NCBI RefSeq assembly: GCF_946184425.1 | Contig: NZ_CAMHFP010000007.1 | Span: forward strand, 1 to 64,000 | Direction of reading: 5' to 3' | From: an uncultured Methanobrevibacter sp. | GTDB lineage: Archaea > Methanobacteriota > Methanobacteria > Methanobacteriales > Methanobacteriaceae | DNA: 64,000 nt | Part shown: positions 51,888 to 61,892 of the stretch, in pieces | Position numbering within the stretch: position 1 is the stretch's first letter | Layout: every line of letters starts with the position of its first letter | Notes under the pieces: generated by a model | Told to the model about the DNA's origin: nothing | The model's database searches: none | What the model saw: only the letters and a program-made list of their open reading frames with translations | Program-made: the position numbers and the translations under genes

Positions 51888-52280
51888 TTATGATAATCCG
51901 TCATCAATGGAAAATTCCTTGATGGTTTTTGAACTTGTTAGGAACATGGTTCCGTTGAAACTTGCATGTGCGGTATAATTTCCGTTTTCAAGACCCATCA
52001 GTTGAATATAAGCCATACCCTGATCATCGGTAGTGGCATTATATTTGTGAGCCCATCCGGAATCATCCAACACCTTCACGTCAACAACCTGATTTGGAAT
52101 CACATGTCTGTAATTATCCTTAAGTAAAAATGATAAGTTATCTCCGTTTTTAATGGTATTGTTGTTTTTAAATTCAATAGCAGTTTCTGCGGTGTTTGCA
52201 GAAATGTACATGAAAGCAACTACAGCAACTATCAAAACGATAACAACAGCAATCACTATTTTTTTAGTATTCATAATCAA
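51888..52280 (-). CDS. small membrane-anchored Ig-like protein
   Basis: 130 aa: transmembrane anchor (residues 6-26) and one Ig-like domain (about 35-122; I-K-N-G-D-N-L-S-F-L-L-K-D, A-T-T-D-D-Q-G-M-A-Y). Same architecture as the 218-aa protein at 16239. It follows the universal-stress gene by three bases. Likely exposed on the cell surface; role unknown. Confidence 0.7.
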   Translation of the reverse strand: MIMNTKKIVIAVVIVLIVAVVAFMYISANTAETAIEFKNNNTIKNGDNLSFLLKDNYRHVIPNQVVDVKVLDDSGWAHKYNATTDDQGMAYIQLMGLENGNYTAHASFNGTMFLTSSKTIKEFSIDDGLS

Positions 52281-52283
52281 CCC

Positions 52284-52712
52284 CTATCTATTATTCTGAA
52301 CTAATAAAACATCAATATTTGAGGTTTTAAGAACCTTTTCAGCCACACTTCCTATGATGAATCTGTGGATTCCGCTTTTTCCGGATGAAGAGATGACAAT
52401 CAGTTCAACATCTTCATCTTCTGCAACCTTATTGATAGTTTCAGCGGGAAAACCTGTTTTAACTATTGTTCTTGTGTTAATGCCCTCCGGAAACAGGGCC
52501 TCCATTTTGGATACGTTTTCCTTGGCCTCTTTCAACATTCCAGCATTAACTTTTCTTACATTTTTTCTGCTTTGAAATGCAGATGATGTTAATTTACCGG
52601 CAACAGATAAGATAATCACTTCCCCGTCATCGGCGATTAATTTTTTTACTAAGCCTATTTCCTTTTCTGCAGAATCTGAACCGTCTGTTGGAAGAAGAAT
52701 TTTTTTAAACAT
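52284..52712 (-). CDS. universal stress protein (UspA family)
   Basis: 142 aa alpha/beta fold starting F-K-K-I-L-L-P-T-D-G-S-D, with the ATP-binding type motif G-K-S-G-I-H-R-F-I-I-G-S near the C-terminus (G-x2-G-x-n-G-S). Small nucleotide-binding stress protein; exact role unknown. Probably in an operon with the Ig-like protein at 51888. Confidence 0.85.
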   Translation of the reverse strand: MFKKILLPTDGSDSAEKEIGLVKKLIADDGEVIILSVAGKLTSSAFQSRKNVRKVNAGMLKEAKENVSKMEALFPEGINTRTIVKTGFPAETINKVAEDEDVELIVISSSGKSGIHRFIIGSVAEKVLKTSNIDVLLVQNNR

Positions 52713-52771
52713 GTTTACACCATAATAATATTTTCTCTTTAATAGTTATAATAATTTACGAATAATTATAT

Positions 52772-55438
52772 TTATTCATCATTCAATATCCATTCATACA
52801 CTCTTTTTCTGTTGTTCTTATCGGTATGCTTGAAGAATGTCTCAACCCTATTGACATATTTATCCTCCATCTTGCAGTCGTTGTCGATATAATAGAAGAT
52901 TTTGTCAATCAAATCCTCTTCGGTGGTTATCAAATCTCCAAAACCAAGTTCATCAAAGTCAAAATATCCCTTGTTGTAATGGTACTCGTCGGCGTACTGG
53001 TAATATATGACCGGCTTTTTGAGATATGAAAAATCAAACGCCACAGTTGAATAGTCTGTAATAAGGACTGATGACTTGTTGAAGAACTCCTGATAGTATT
53101 CCGCCTCGGAAATGATGACATTTTCATGTTCTGACTTGAAATATTCAGCATACGGATACATTTCAGGGTGCAGCTTGAAAATAAACTTGTAGCCTGTTTG
53201 CTCAAGTTTTTTCAGTAGCCTTTCGTTGTTTAAAAGGTTTTTTATTTGAATGTAATATTCGGAATTGATCAGTGACTCCTCACCCTTAATGTATGATCTC
53301 CATGTAGGAATGAATAATATCTGCTTTTTTACATCCTCATTGGTTAGGGTATCAAACCTAGGCAATCCCAATGCAGGAACCCTTTCAGGCTTGAAATTAT
53401 AATTGTGATTGTAGATAATGGAATCCCTTTCCATATCTGCACTTGTCAAGAACATTGCCAGGTTTCTCATAGGCTTGTTTAACCTGTCGGACAGGTCACC
53501 TTCAATAACTCCATGCTGGAGGAAGTATTTGTCACTGCTTGCAAGACCACAGTAAAGCGCTTTGTTACGGTAAGCCAGAGGATTTGCAAACTTATCGATA
53601 ATGTGGCTTACAATAATCTTTTCAGCGTAAAGGTAATAGATCTTGTTTTTTAATGTCTTGAATCCTAAAACGTTTTTGCTGATGCCTTTCATGACCTTGT
53701 AATCAGGGACGTTTTTGTCAACGACAAAGTACTTTTCAACTCCGTCATCATTATCGACACAGTAGCTGAACAGATGCTTTGCATTGTCGTCGGCATGTTC
53801 CGGTCTGTCGCTGAAAAGCCATATTCTTCTGTTTCTCATAAAAGGATATGCTAAAAAGAACAGCAATCTGATAAAAAGACTGTACATGAATTGAGGTTTT
53901 CTTGAAGTCCTGAATATCTTAAAGACTGACCTTGATTCCAATCTCAGCATCTTCTTAAATGAAAACGGTATTACGTCAATTGAATTGTTTCTGAAAATTA
54001 CAATCTTGTTGTCCTTTACATAATAATGGCTGAAAACGGACAGGTTACAGTATGTACTGAATTTCAGTTCAGGATAGAATGAATAACTGACATCCCCTTC
54101 CTGGAAGTTAAGTCTGAGTTTAACGTCACAGTCCTCATCATCCCCGAGAGGAATATTGAAGTCAAAGTTATAATAGAACTCCCACGCAATGTCCATGAAA
54201 ACCATGTTAGGTCTGTATGTTTCATAATCGTTGAACTTGCCTTCAAAAACTGTTGTGTTTGCACCGCTTTTCTTTATCGCTTCAACGCTGATGCATTCAT
54301 TATATGAATTGCTTCTGAAATACCCGTTGATGTTTAAAAAGCCCTGCTTTTTTTCCACATAATCAATTATTATCGGCTTTTTGTTCAGGATGTTGATATA
54401 ATACTCCTTGCACATGATATTGAGATTGTTCTCCTCATCTATATATATTGAGAAATCATTGTGTTTAAGGAAAACCAGAAATCTCTTTTGGTAGAATGTT
54501 ATGTGAGGTGTCCTGTATATTGATGTTTCATCGATAAGGCTTAAAATATTCAGTAATGCCTTCATGAACTGTTTTCGTTCCTGCTCATCATATATGTCCC
54601 TTAATTCCTTGACGAAACATATTTTACAGATTTCATAAACCATTATGGACTGAATAAATTCAGGCACACAGCCGTATTTTTCAACTGAGCGGTCAATCAG
54701 GTCTGAGCAATAATCATATATGAAACTTTCAAGTATTTCCCTTTTAAGCGGATTTTCATCCAGGCTTTCGGGGAACTGCTCGGTCGGTATCATATAATAG
54801 TATGCAACATTATTCTTTTTGAGAAGTCCGAATTTCGGATTGTCCATGAAGATACTGTAAATAAAATTTGATTCCTGCTGAATAAGCAGGTCATCATTGA
54901 ACCTGTGATTTGATAATGTTTCTTTCCTGATGAATGATGAATTCAGGAAAGGGTGAATTTTTGTCGGATTTTCAATCAGGTCTATAACCTCTACATTTAA
55001 ATTGAATTTTGCATTCAGCTTGTGCGGCCTATCACTTTCCAGGTTATACATAGGCACTGTAACTATGTCTAAATCATCGTATTTTTTGAAAAATGAATAT
55101 ATCTCCTTTAATGCATTATCGGAATATCTTTCATGAATATTGAAGAAATTCACATACTCTGCGTCAATATAATCGAATGCCAAATTCCTTGAAGGGTTTT
55201 CCTCATCAATGATTACAATATTATCAGGATATCTCCTCTGATAATCCCTGCATATGTTCAGGGAATTGTCCTGACAGTTGTTGTTTATAAAAATAAGTTG
55301 AATATTATCTTTAAAACCGATAGTTTGTTTTAAAATAGATTCAATAGATTGTTCGAATATTCTGTCCATATCAGTTATGAACATGACTATTGAAAATTTA
55401 AAATTACTCACAACATCACCAAATAAATTATTATACAT
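52772..55438 (-). CDS. GT2 glycosyltransferase fused to CDP-glycerol glycerophosphotransferase (second copy)
   Basis: 888 aa with the same plan as 49262-51838: N-terminal GT-A domain (F-S-I-V-M-F, I-Q-L-I-F-I-N-N-N-C-Q-D-N-S), beta-rich middle, and C-terminal TagB/TagF-like domain (L-F-S-D-R-P-E-H-A-D-D-N-A, F-L-Q-H-G-V-I-E, F-K-L-H-P-E-M, I-T-D-Y-S-T-V-A-F-D-F). A GTG at 55411 preceded by GGTGATG may be the true start, since the ATG at 55438 lacks a ribosome site. The tandem copies suggest successive steps in one surface polymer. Confidence 0.85.
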   Translation of the reverse strand: MYNNLFGDVVSNFKFSIVMFITDMDRIFEQSIESILKQTIGFKDNIQLIFINNNCQDNSLNICRDYQRRYPDNIVIIDEENPSRNLAFDYIDAEYVNFFNIHERYSDNALKEIYSFFKKYDDLDIVTVPMYNLESDRPHKLNAKFNLNVEVIDLIENPTKIHPFLNSSFIRKETLSNHRFNDDLLIQQESNFIYSIFMDNPKFGLLKKNNVAYYYMIPTEQFPESLDENPLKREILESFIYDYCSDLIDRSVEKYGCVPEFIQSIMVYEICKICFVKELRDIYDEQERKQFMKALLNILSLIDETSIYRTPHITFYQKRFLVFLKHNDFSIYIDEENNLNIMCKEYYINILNKKPIIIDYVEKKQGFLNINGYFRSNSYNECISVEAIKKSGANTTVFEGKFNDYETYRPNMVFMDIAWEFYYNFDFNIPLGDDEDCDVKLRLNFQEGDVSYSFYPELKFSTYCNLSVFSHYYVKDNKIVIFRNNSIDVIPFSFKKMLRLESRSVFKIFRTSRKPQFMYSLFIRLLFFLAYPFMRNRRIWLFSDRPEHADDNAKHLFSYCVDNDDGVEKYFVVDKNVPDYKVMKGISKNVLGFKTLKNKIYYLYAEKIIVSHIIDKFANPLAYRNKALYCGLASSDKYFLQHGVIEGDLSDRLNKPMRNLAMFLTSADMERDSIIYNHNYNFKPERVPALGLPRFDTLTNEDVKKQILFIPTWRSYIKGEESLINSEYYIQIKNLLNNERLLKKLEQTGYKFIFKLHPEMYPYAEYFKSEHENVIISEAEYYQEFFNKSSVLITDYSTVAFDFSYLKKPVIYYQYADEYHYNKGYFDFDELGFGDLITTEEDLIDKIFYYIDNDCKMEDKYVNRVETFFKHTDKNNRKRVYEWILNDE

Positions 55439-55493
55439 TAATATATTCTACATCAAGTTTTATATACCTATCTACTACACTATTATAATAGAT

Positions 55494-55528
55494 TTAAAAA
55501 AAGTAATCAAAAAAAAATAAAAAAAAGG
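55494..55528 (-). terminator. oligo-T terminator on minus strand
   Basis: Several A-runs on the plus strand just beyond the stop (55539) of the acyltransferase gene. Confidence 0.5.
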
Positions 55529-55538
55529 ATAATGAAAA

Positions 55539-56642
55539 TTATCCCGCACCGGAAATATATCTGACATATGGAATCCTGTCTAAAACAAGAACTATTATCC
55601 ATGAGATAACAACAGTAAGTACCAGTAATGTTATCGCATATCCTGCATTTCCTATCACTTTGTCCCAGTGTTTGGTATAGATTTTAAGCAATGCCAGAAT
55701 AATCATATGGACAAGATAAATTCCATAGCTTGTAATACTTATTGAAAAGATTGCTTCACCCAATTTGCTTGATTCAATTTTATCATATGCCCTTTTAAAT
55801 ATTCCAGTGGATTCAGAGAAGTATCTGGCAAATAAGAACAATGAAATCAAGGCGGCTATATTCACGATACTGAATTGGTCTAGATGTGTAAATGATTTAG
55901 AACTTATAGACATTGATGCATTGATCAATACCTGAACAGTATAAATCACAATAGTGAGGACAAAAAATATCACTGTCAACTTATTTTCATTAATCCTCAA
56001 TTTTTTGACTGTGAAATCCGTATTGGCCAGATAATACCCGAACACTGCAAAGCAGGTGAAGAACGGATAAGTAAATGGTTTTTTGACTGAAATTATATCA
56101 AGATTTAACAGAATAATTGAAATAATGCTTAAAATTAACGCAATTTTAAAAACTGACGGATATTTTTCATTTATCTTATTTATAATAAATACAAAGATAT
56201 ACACTATCAAAATCATCGGCACAAACCACAGGTATACGGCAGGAGCTTGCGGATTTATATTGAATACACAAGGAAGCAGGCTTGCGGCAGTTATATTCTT
56301 CGGATAATGAAGATTGAATTTGACACAGATCAATACAAAGAAAAAGAACATTACTGCCCAAAATATATAAGGAATAACAACCCTCGTAAGTCTTTTTTTA
56401 ACGAATTTACCTATTGTTTCCCTTCTATTTAAAAGCAATGCCCCGCTTATGGCAACAAATAATGGAACACCAACATCCCTCAAAGTGTTGAAATACATTG
56501 AAAATAACCATAGATTTGTTCCAAAAATACTTTTTTTATTAACATATATTGCAAAAACATGACATGCAATAATGAATATTATGGCAATGCATCTTAGAAA
56601 GTCATAATAAAAAATCCTTTTTTTAGTATTTTTATGAGACAT
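55539..56642 (-). CDS. acyltransferase-3 family membrane protein
   Basis: 367 aa, about ten transmembrane helices. Family opening F-Y-Y-D-F-L-R-C-I-A-I-I-F-I-I-A-C-H-V with the conserved Arg and His, then V-A-I-S-G-A-L-L-L-N-R-R. Such proteins O-acetylate or otherwise acylate surface sugars from inside the membrane. Paralogue of the next gene; both lie beside the glycerophosphotransferases, so decoration of the same polymer is likely. Confidence 0.85.
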   Translation of the reverse strand: MSHKNTKKRIFYYDFLRCIAIIFIIACHVFAIYVNKKSIFGTNLWLFSMYFNTLRDVGVPLFVAISGALLLNRRETIGKFVKKRLTRVVIPYIFWAVMFFFFVLICVKFNLHYPKNITAASLLPCVFNINPQAPAVYLWFVPMILIVYIFVFIINKINEKYPSVFKIALILSIISIILLNLDIISVKKPFTYPFFTCFAVFGYYLANTDFTVKKLRINENKLTVIFFVLTIVIYTVQVLINASMSISSKSFTHLDQFSIVNIAALISLFLFARYFSESTGIFKRAYDKIESSKLGEAIFSISITSYGIYLVHMIILALLKIYTKHWDKVIGNAGYAITLLVLTVVISWIIVLVLDRIPYVRYISGAG

Positions 56643-56688
56643 GGATATTAATATGTTTAATTTATTATTTAAGTATTATTTGAATGGA

Positions 56689-57765
56689 TTAATGGTATCC
56701 TGAAAATCTTCCAATCAAAGGGATTCTGTCGATAATCAGCACGACTATCCATGAAACAATGAAAAATACAACTGACAAAACAACTATGGACAAGCAAATT
56801 TCAAAACCTGTCATTGGCATCTTCCTGACAGCCACCCTTAAAGGCTCTATAAGGGTATGGTGGAAGAGATACATTCCGTAGCTTGCCATACTTACAGACA
56901 GGATAAATCTGTTTATTGAAGCTTTTTCCAAAAATCCTCTGATTTTTGAATAAATTCCATCCTTTGACTCATAGAGATATCTCAATATGACAAAGAGTGA
57001 TGACGCCTGCACAATCTGCATGAATCCCATATCTATGTATGATGCAAGAATCATGGAACGTGTTGCCTCATAGTTTTCTATAAGCTGCATAGGAATATGA
57101 AATACATGTCCTGACATCTTAAAGAGAGTGGAACCTATAAAGAAAATCACGGCAATTGTAATTATTTTATTTGTGCTTAATTTGAAGTCCTTACGGGAAA
57201 GCCAATATCCCAAAATCAGATATGCTATCGGAGATATGAAAAGGTTCAAATCAATGTAATGGACCATTTTCAAAAGAAGAGTGACCTGATAGAATATGGA
57301 TCCTACAAGCACTACTGCAATGAAGTATTCAATCTCCCTTATTGAGGAATGCTTAACGAACTTGTTGATAACAGGAACGGCCAGATAAAGGCTTGCAATT
57401 GTCCAGAAGTACCAGTTATACTGGAAAGGTATCTTTACAAGCCATTTTGACAATGCTCCGAATCCTGTCACATAACTCATAAGAATAAAGAGCACGGCAG
57501 CATACAGAATAAGGTATAATATGAACGGATAAGTGAGTCTTGCAAATCTACGTTTGAAAAAATCATCAAGGGCAATATCCCTGTTTAAAAGCAAAGCTCC
57601 ACTTATCATTAGAAAAACAGGCACGGCAAACTTAAATATTTCTGAAAATGTGTCAATCCTTATGTTCATTACAGTTGCATTCGGCCATGTCTGGAATACA
57701 TGCAAAGCTATTACTCCGAATATTGCCAAAAACCTTAAAGTATCATAATATTTAATACGCTGCAT
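56689..57765 (-). CDS. acyltransferase-3 family membrane protein
   Basis: 358 aa, about ten transmembrane helices, starting R-I-K-Y-Y-D-T-L-R-F-L-A-I-F-G-V-I-A-L-H-V and S-G-A-L-L-L-N-R-D. The ATG at 57765 is preceded by AGGTG at proper spacing; a GTG nine bases earlier is less good. It begins ten bases after the Mur ligase stop, so it is likely co-transcribed with the two ligases and may modify the cell wall. Confidence 0.85.
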   Translation of the reverse strand: MQRIKYYDTLRFLAIFGVIALHVFQTWPNATVMNIRIDTFSEIFKFAVPVFLMISGALLLNRDIALDDFFKRRFARLTYPFILYLILYAAVLFILMSYVTGFGALSKWLVKIPFQYNWYFWTIASLYLAVPVINKFVKHSSIREIEYFIAVVLVGSIFYQVTLLLKMVHYIDLNLFISPIAYLILGYWLSRKDFKLSTNKIITIAVIFFIGSTLFKMSGHVFHIPMQLIENYEATRSMILASYIDMGFMQIVQASSLFVILRYLYESKDGIYSKIRGFLEKASINRFILSVSMASYGMYLFHHTLIEPLRVAVRKMPMTGFEICLSIVVLSVVFFIVSWIVVLIIDRIPLIGRFSGYH

Positions 57766-57774
57766 ATAAAACAC

Positions 57775-59283
57775 CTACAGTTCAAAAATCAGGTCCTTGA
57801 ATTTGGTTGCCGCTTCACCTACAGCTATTACCATTTCACAGTCAAGGTTCAGTGCCATCTTAAGCGAATCCCTCACCTCATCTCTGGAGGCTCCAAGGGT
57901 TCCTGTCTTTTTGAATTCACCCAGATGGTTGAAGAAAATTCTGTCGTTAAGTTCCGGATCTTCCCTTAACATTTCAATCGCTATCTTTTTTGAAGCGGTT
58001 GAAGAGGGCACAACGAACTTCGAGAACTTCAAAACGCTTTCAAAAATGTGCCTGTCTCCGACGTACCCAGATTCGGATGAAACAGTTATTACACATGTGA
58101 AGTCTCCAAATAGTTTTTTAAACTCCCGAAGTACAGTTTCAACGCCTGCCGGATTATGGGCGTAATCTACAAATATGTCCTTGCCTTTGACCTTTCCCAC
58201 TTCCTCCATTCTGCCGCTCACACCTGAAAAACTCTCTACACTAGGAAGTATCTTTTCATAAGGAAGTTTCAGGAACTTATGGGCAGCAATGATTACTCCG
58301 ACCACATTATATACGTTATGAAGACCATCTATTCCCATCTTTACAGTCAGTTTCTGGTCGGGGGTGTGAAGGTCAAATGTTCTGTTTTTCAAATCCACAT
58401 TTGTTGCGATGTAGTCTGCCTGAGGAGTTGTAAGTCCGCATTTGCAGAAGTAAAAACCGCATCCTGAAATTATTTCCTTGACCTTGATTTCCTCTCCGCA
58501 GACACATTCCTTCATGCCGACTGACTGGGGTTTCTCATACACTCCGAATGTAATTACTTCGCCCTCGTAGTCAAGTTCACGAAGCAGTCCCATAATGGTC
58601 GGGTCATGGCCGTTGACAATCAGCGGTCCGTCTCCAAGCTCGGAAATGAACTCACCCTTGACATTGGCATAGTCAATGAAGCTTCCAAGATCATTTAAAT
58701 GGTCAGGGGTGATGTTTGTTATAAGACCTGCATTCATAGAAGTGTTTTTAACAATTCTTGATACTGTTCCTGGAACGCCGAAAGTTCCGACTTCCAGTAT
58801 TGCGACATCACCATGCAATCTTGCCTGAAGGATAGGGATGAATTCAGCATTCCCCTGCATTCCTTCCAGATCATGCTCTGCAGGCATGATGCCGTTATCG
58901 TAAGCTATTTTTTTAAGAAGGGTTGTTGATGTTGTTTTGCCGTTTGTTCCTGTAATTCCGAAAACAGGCTTTTCTGTGCTGATTTTTTGTATGACCTCTT
59001 CAAGTTCTATTATTGGTTTTGTGCATCTTTTAAGTATTTCAGCATCCTTGGACAGACTTGCCGGAGGTATTACATAATCCACCTTCTTGAAAAATGAATC
59101 GGGAGTCTTGCCGTAGTAGACTTCAATGTCATATCCGTCAAGAGATTTTGCGAATCTGCAGTCCTTTTTAAATGAAAGGTCTGTTCCGATTACATTGTAT
59201 CCCCTCTCCCTGAGGATTCTTGCAATAAGATTCCCATTTGCTCCGCAAACACCTATGACTCCAACTGTCTTATTTTTATTCAT
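57775..59283 (-). CDS. Mur-type ligase with MurT-like zinc ribbon (pseudomurein synthesis)
   Basis: 502 aa. Short Rossmann N-terminus (V-I-G-V-C-G-A-N-G-N-L), ATP loop G-I-T-G-T-N-G-K-T-T-S-T-T, central I-T-P-D-H-L-N-D-L-G-S, and ligase tail with D-Y-A-H-N-P-A-G. Between them lies a four-Cys insert (C-V-C-G ... C-K-C-G-L-T-T-P-Q-A-D-Y), as in bacterial MurT, which amidates lipid II. In Methanobacteriales such ligases assemble the pseudomurein peptide with L-amino acids. ATG 59283 is inside the end of the preceding ligase gene (overlap eight bases), so they are coupled; an in-frame ATG at 59304 is also possible. Confidence 0.82.
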   Translation of the reverse strand: MNKNKTVGVIGVCGANGNLIARILRERGYNVIGTDLSFKKDCRFAKSLDGYDIEVYYGKTPDSFFKKVDYVIPPASLSKDAEILKRCTKPIIELEEVIQKISTEKPVFGITGTNGKTTSTTLLKKIAYDNGIMPAEHDLEGMQGNAEFIPILQARLHGDVAILEVGTFGVPGTVSRIVKNTSMNAGLITNITPDHLNDLGSFIDYANVKGEFISELGDGPLIVNGHDPTIMGLLRELDYEGEVITFGVYEKPQSVGMKECVCGEEIKVKEIISGCGFYFCKCGLTTPQADYIATNVDLKNRTFDLHTPDQKLTVKMGIDGLHNVYNVVGVIIAAHKFLKLPYEKILPSVESFSGVSGRMEEVGKVKGKDIFVDYAHNPAGVETVLREFKKLFGDFTCVITVSSESGYVGDRHIFESVLKFSKFVVPSSTASKKIAIEMLREDPELNDRIFFNHLGEFKKTGTLGASRDEVRDSLKMALNLDCEMVIAVGEAATKFKDLIFEL

Positions 59284-60664
59284 ACCTTTTTCTCCCGTCC
59301 TCAAGTCCTATCTTAATTTTATTTACAATATTTTCACGGTCAAATGATATGAGCGGTCCCATATGAAGTATGATATCTCCTGGTTCTGAGTACTTGAAGG
59401 AGAGTGCCGCTGCCTCTTCAAGGGATTCTGTTGCAACCTTAACAATGTCGTGTTCGGTGATTGCGTCAAGGATTTCATTAGCTATATGTATCTCCACTTT
59501 CTGTATGGATTCATCGAATCCGCTTGCAAGAACCGCCTTGATGTTGTCGTATTCATCAAGGATATGACCAACCTCTTCTTTGTCCCTTACCCATGATGTA
59601 TCGAAATGGTCCAAAAACACAACAAGTGTTTGGCCTTCAAAATAGTCGAGAGTTGTTCTGATACCGTCCGGAAGGAATGCAGCATCGATTATTACTTTTC
59701 TTCCGTTCATTTCTCCGAAATCTTCCATATGTGCTGATATGCCCTTATACTCGGACAGTGCCTTGATGATATCTTCCTGTGATATTCCGTAATTTATTCC
59801 TACGGCTGCGGCTCCGACCGCATTTTCAAAAAAGTAGCTCATCATGTTGAATGGTGCGGTAAATTCCTCATCACCGTATGAAATGGTAATCTCACCATCA
59901 CCCATGACTCCGCTGAAGTCGACATCCTTGTCAAGTGCATAGTAGATTGTATCATCCCTTAATGCATCACTTTCATTCTTGCATTCGGCATTTGCAATGA
60001 ATGTTTCACTTATGTCCTGCATAATCAGTTTTCGTTGTTGGTATTTTTCATAGGAGCCTCCAAACTCATTTAAATGTTCGGGAGTGAGATAGGACAATAC
60101 TCCTATTTTTATGTTCAGTTTGTCAAGAAGACCAAGGGAACCGTGAGGAAGTTCAAATATAGCGATATCACATTCATCTACCTTTCCGGTAACGATTCCG
60201 TCAATTATTGTTTCTGAAACCAGATTGTTTGCAAGTGAAGAACATGTCCATGTCCTGTATCCCGCACCTTTGAATACGCATTCTATAAGAGTTGTTGTAG
60301 TGGTTTTACCCATTGATCCTGTTATTCCTATTACATCCACAGGCAAGAGGTCATTTATCATTTGTGAAAATTCCTCGTTTGTAAGTATTTCAACATCACT
60401 TTGTGCAATAAGCTTTGCAATCGGTGCAGTGCTCGGTAGGGTAGGCGGCATATATACCGCATCAATACCGTCAAGGGTTGGTTCGGGATTTTTCAAATCG
60501 AGAACAACTCCCTCATCACCCATCTTATGAAGCCAAGTTTGATAGATAGGTTTGAATTCAGACATTTCTTTTAAATCTGTCATTATGACTTTATGGCCCA
60601 AGTAATTAAGCAATCTTGCAACGGGCCTGCTTGCATTTCCAGCACCAACAACTAAGTAATTCAT
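59276..60664 (-). CDS. Mur-type ligase (MurD-like, pseudomurein synthesis)
   Basis: 462 aa. N-terminal Rossmann domain (Y-L-V-V-G-A-G-N-A-S-R-P-V-A), ATP loop G-I-T-G-S-M-G-K-T-T-T-T-T (Met where Asn is usual), central L-T-P-E-H-L-N-E-F-G-G-S and C-terminal ligase domain. It has no zinc ribbon. It is the first gene of an operon with the zinc-ribbon ligase and an acyltransferase. Which amino acid it adds cannot be told from sequence. Confidence 0.82.
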   Translation of the reverse strand: MNYLVVGAGNASRPVARLLNYLGHKVIMTDLKEMSEFKPIYQTWLHKMGDEGVVLDLKNPEPTLDGIDAVYMPPTLPSTAPIAKLIAQSDVEILTNEEFSQMINDLLPVDVIGITGSMGKTTTTTLIECVFKGAGYRTWTCSSLANNLVSETIIDGIVTGKVDECDIAIFELPHGSLGLLDKLNIKIGVLSYLTPEHLNEFGGSYEKYQQRKLIMQDISETFIANAECKNESDALRDDTIYYALDKDVDFSGVMGDGEITISYGDEEFTAPFNMMSYFFENAVGAAAVGINYGISQEDIIKALSEYKGISAHMEDFGEMNGRKVIIDAAFLPDGIRTTLDYFEGQTLVVFLDHFDTSWVRDKEEVGHILDEYDNIKAVLASGFDESIQKVEIHIANEILDAITEHDIVKVATESLEEAAALSFKYSEPGDIILHMGPLISFDRENIVNKIKIGLEDGRKRYE

Positions 60665-60764
60665 AAAAAATTTCTCCCAAAGTAATTATTCATTTATAAT
60701 ATTGGCCTTTAAGGTTTAAATATCTTAGTAAGGTTTATCAATTAACTTAAATATATTAGAATAT

Positions 60765-61856
60765 ATGTCAAGACAAGACAAAATAGTAAAAACAAGTATC
60801 ATAGGCATTGTAGTAAACCTGATACTGGTTGCATTTAAAGCAACAATTGGAATACTCGTTAACTCAATTGCTATCACTTTAGATGCTGTCAACAATCTTA
60901 CCGATGCACTGTCATCAATTATCACAATCATCGGGACAAAACTTGCAGGAAAATCTCCCGACAAGAACCATCCCTACGGATACGGCAGGATTGAATATTT
61001 TTCATCAGTAATTATCGCAGCCATAGTACTGTGGGCGGGAATTACTGCGCTTATGGAATCCTGGCCAAAGATATTTAATCCTGATGTGACTTCCTACACT
61101 ACCGTTTCACTTGTCATCATTGCCGTTGCGGTTGCAGTGAAATTTGTCCTTGGAAGATATGTAAAAAAGGTCGGGGAGGACATCAACTCACAGGCACTTG
61201 TTGCCTCCGGAAGCGATGCTTTCTTTGATGCAATTCTCTCACTTTCAACATTGGTTGCAGCTATCATATCCATTCTCTGGCACATATCCCTTGAAGGAAT
61301 TCTGGGAGTAATCATTTCCATCGTAATCATCAAAGCAAGTATTGACATGCTCAGGGAAACCCTGGACAGCATGATTGGTGCAAGGGTGGATTCCGAACTG
61401 TCAAGAAAAATCAAGGAATCCATCTGTGAAGTTCCAGAAGTCTATGGGGCATATGACCTGAGCCTTCACAACTACGGTCCTGAGGACATGCAGGGTTCAG
61501 TTCATGTTGAATTAGATGGAAATTTGACTGCACTTGAAATTCAAAACCTAAGTCGTCAGATTACCGCAAAGATTTACAACGAATTTTCCATAGTTCTTAC
61601 TATTGGAATATATGCAAGAAATGACAAATACTCACATATACGCAGCGAACTTGAAAACATAGCTTCTGAGTACGATGAAATCCTTGAAATTCATGGATTT
61701 ATTGTATATGAAGACCAGAATCTCATAACCTTTGACATGATTGTCGACTTCGACGCCGACAGGGCAAGGGTAAAAGAGGAGATAATGTCAAAAATCAAAT
61801 CCAAACATCCTCAATTCAATTATATCATAATTGATGACTATGATGTTAGTGATTAA
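60765..61856 (+). CDS. cation diffusion facilitator (CDF) transporter
   Basis: 363 aa: six transmembrane helices followed by a cytoplasmic domain. Metal-site and family motifs include L-D-A-V-N-N-L-T-D-A in helix 2, H-P-Y-G-Y-G-R-I-E-Y and S-G-S-D-A-F-F-D-A in helix 5. The C-terminal domain (about 205-290) has the ferredoxin-like CDF fold (H-N-Y-G-P-E-D, H-V-E-L). Exports Zn, Mn, Fe or similar divalent metal. No clear ribosome site; the message may be leaderless. Divergent from the ligase operon. Confidence 0.88.
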   Translation: MSRQDKIVKTSIIGIVVNLILVAFKATIGILVNSIAITLDAVNNLTDALSSIITIIGTKLAGKSPDKNHPYGYGRIEYFSSVIIAAIVLWAGITALMESWPKIFNPDVTSYTTVSLVIIAVAVAVKFVLGRYVKKVGEDINSQALVASGSDAFFDAILSLSTLVAAIISILWHISLEGILGVIISIVIIKASIDMLRETLDSMIGARVDSELSRKIKESICEVPEVYGAYDLSLHNYGPEDMQGSVHVELDGNLTALEIQNLSRQITAKIYNEFSIVLTIGIYARNDKYSHIRSELENIASEYDEILEIHGFIVYEDQNLITFDMIVDFDADRARVKEEIMSKIKSKHPQFNYIIIDDYDVSD

Positions 61857-61892
61857 ATACTAAAAGGAATATATATTTATTTAGGTGAAATT

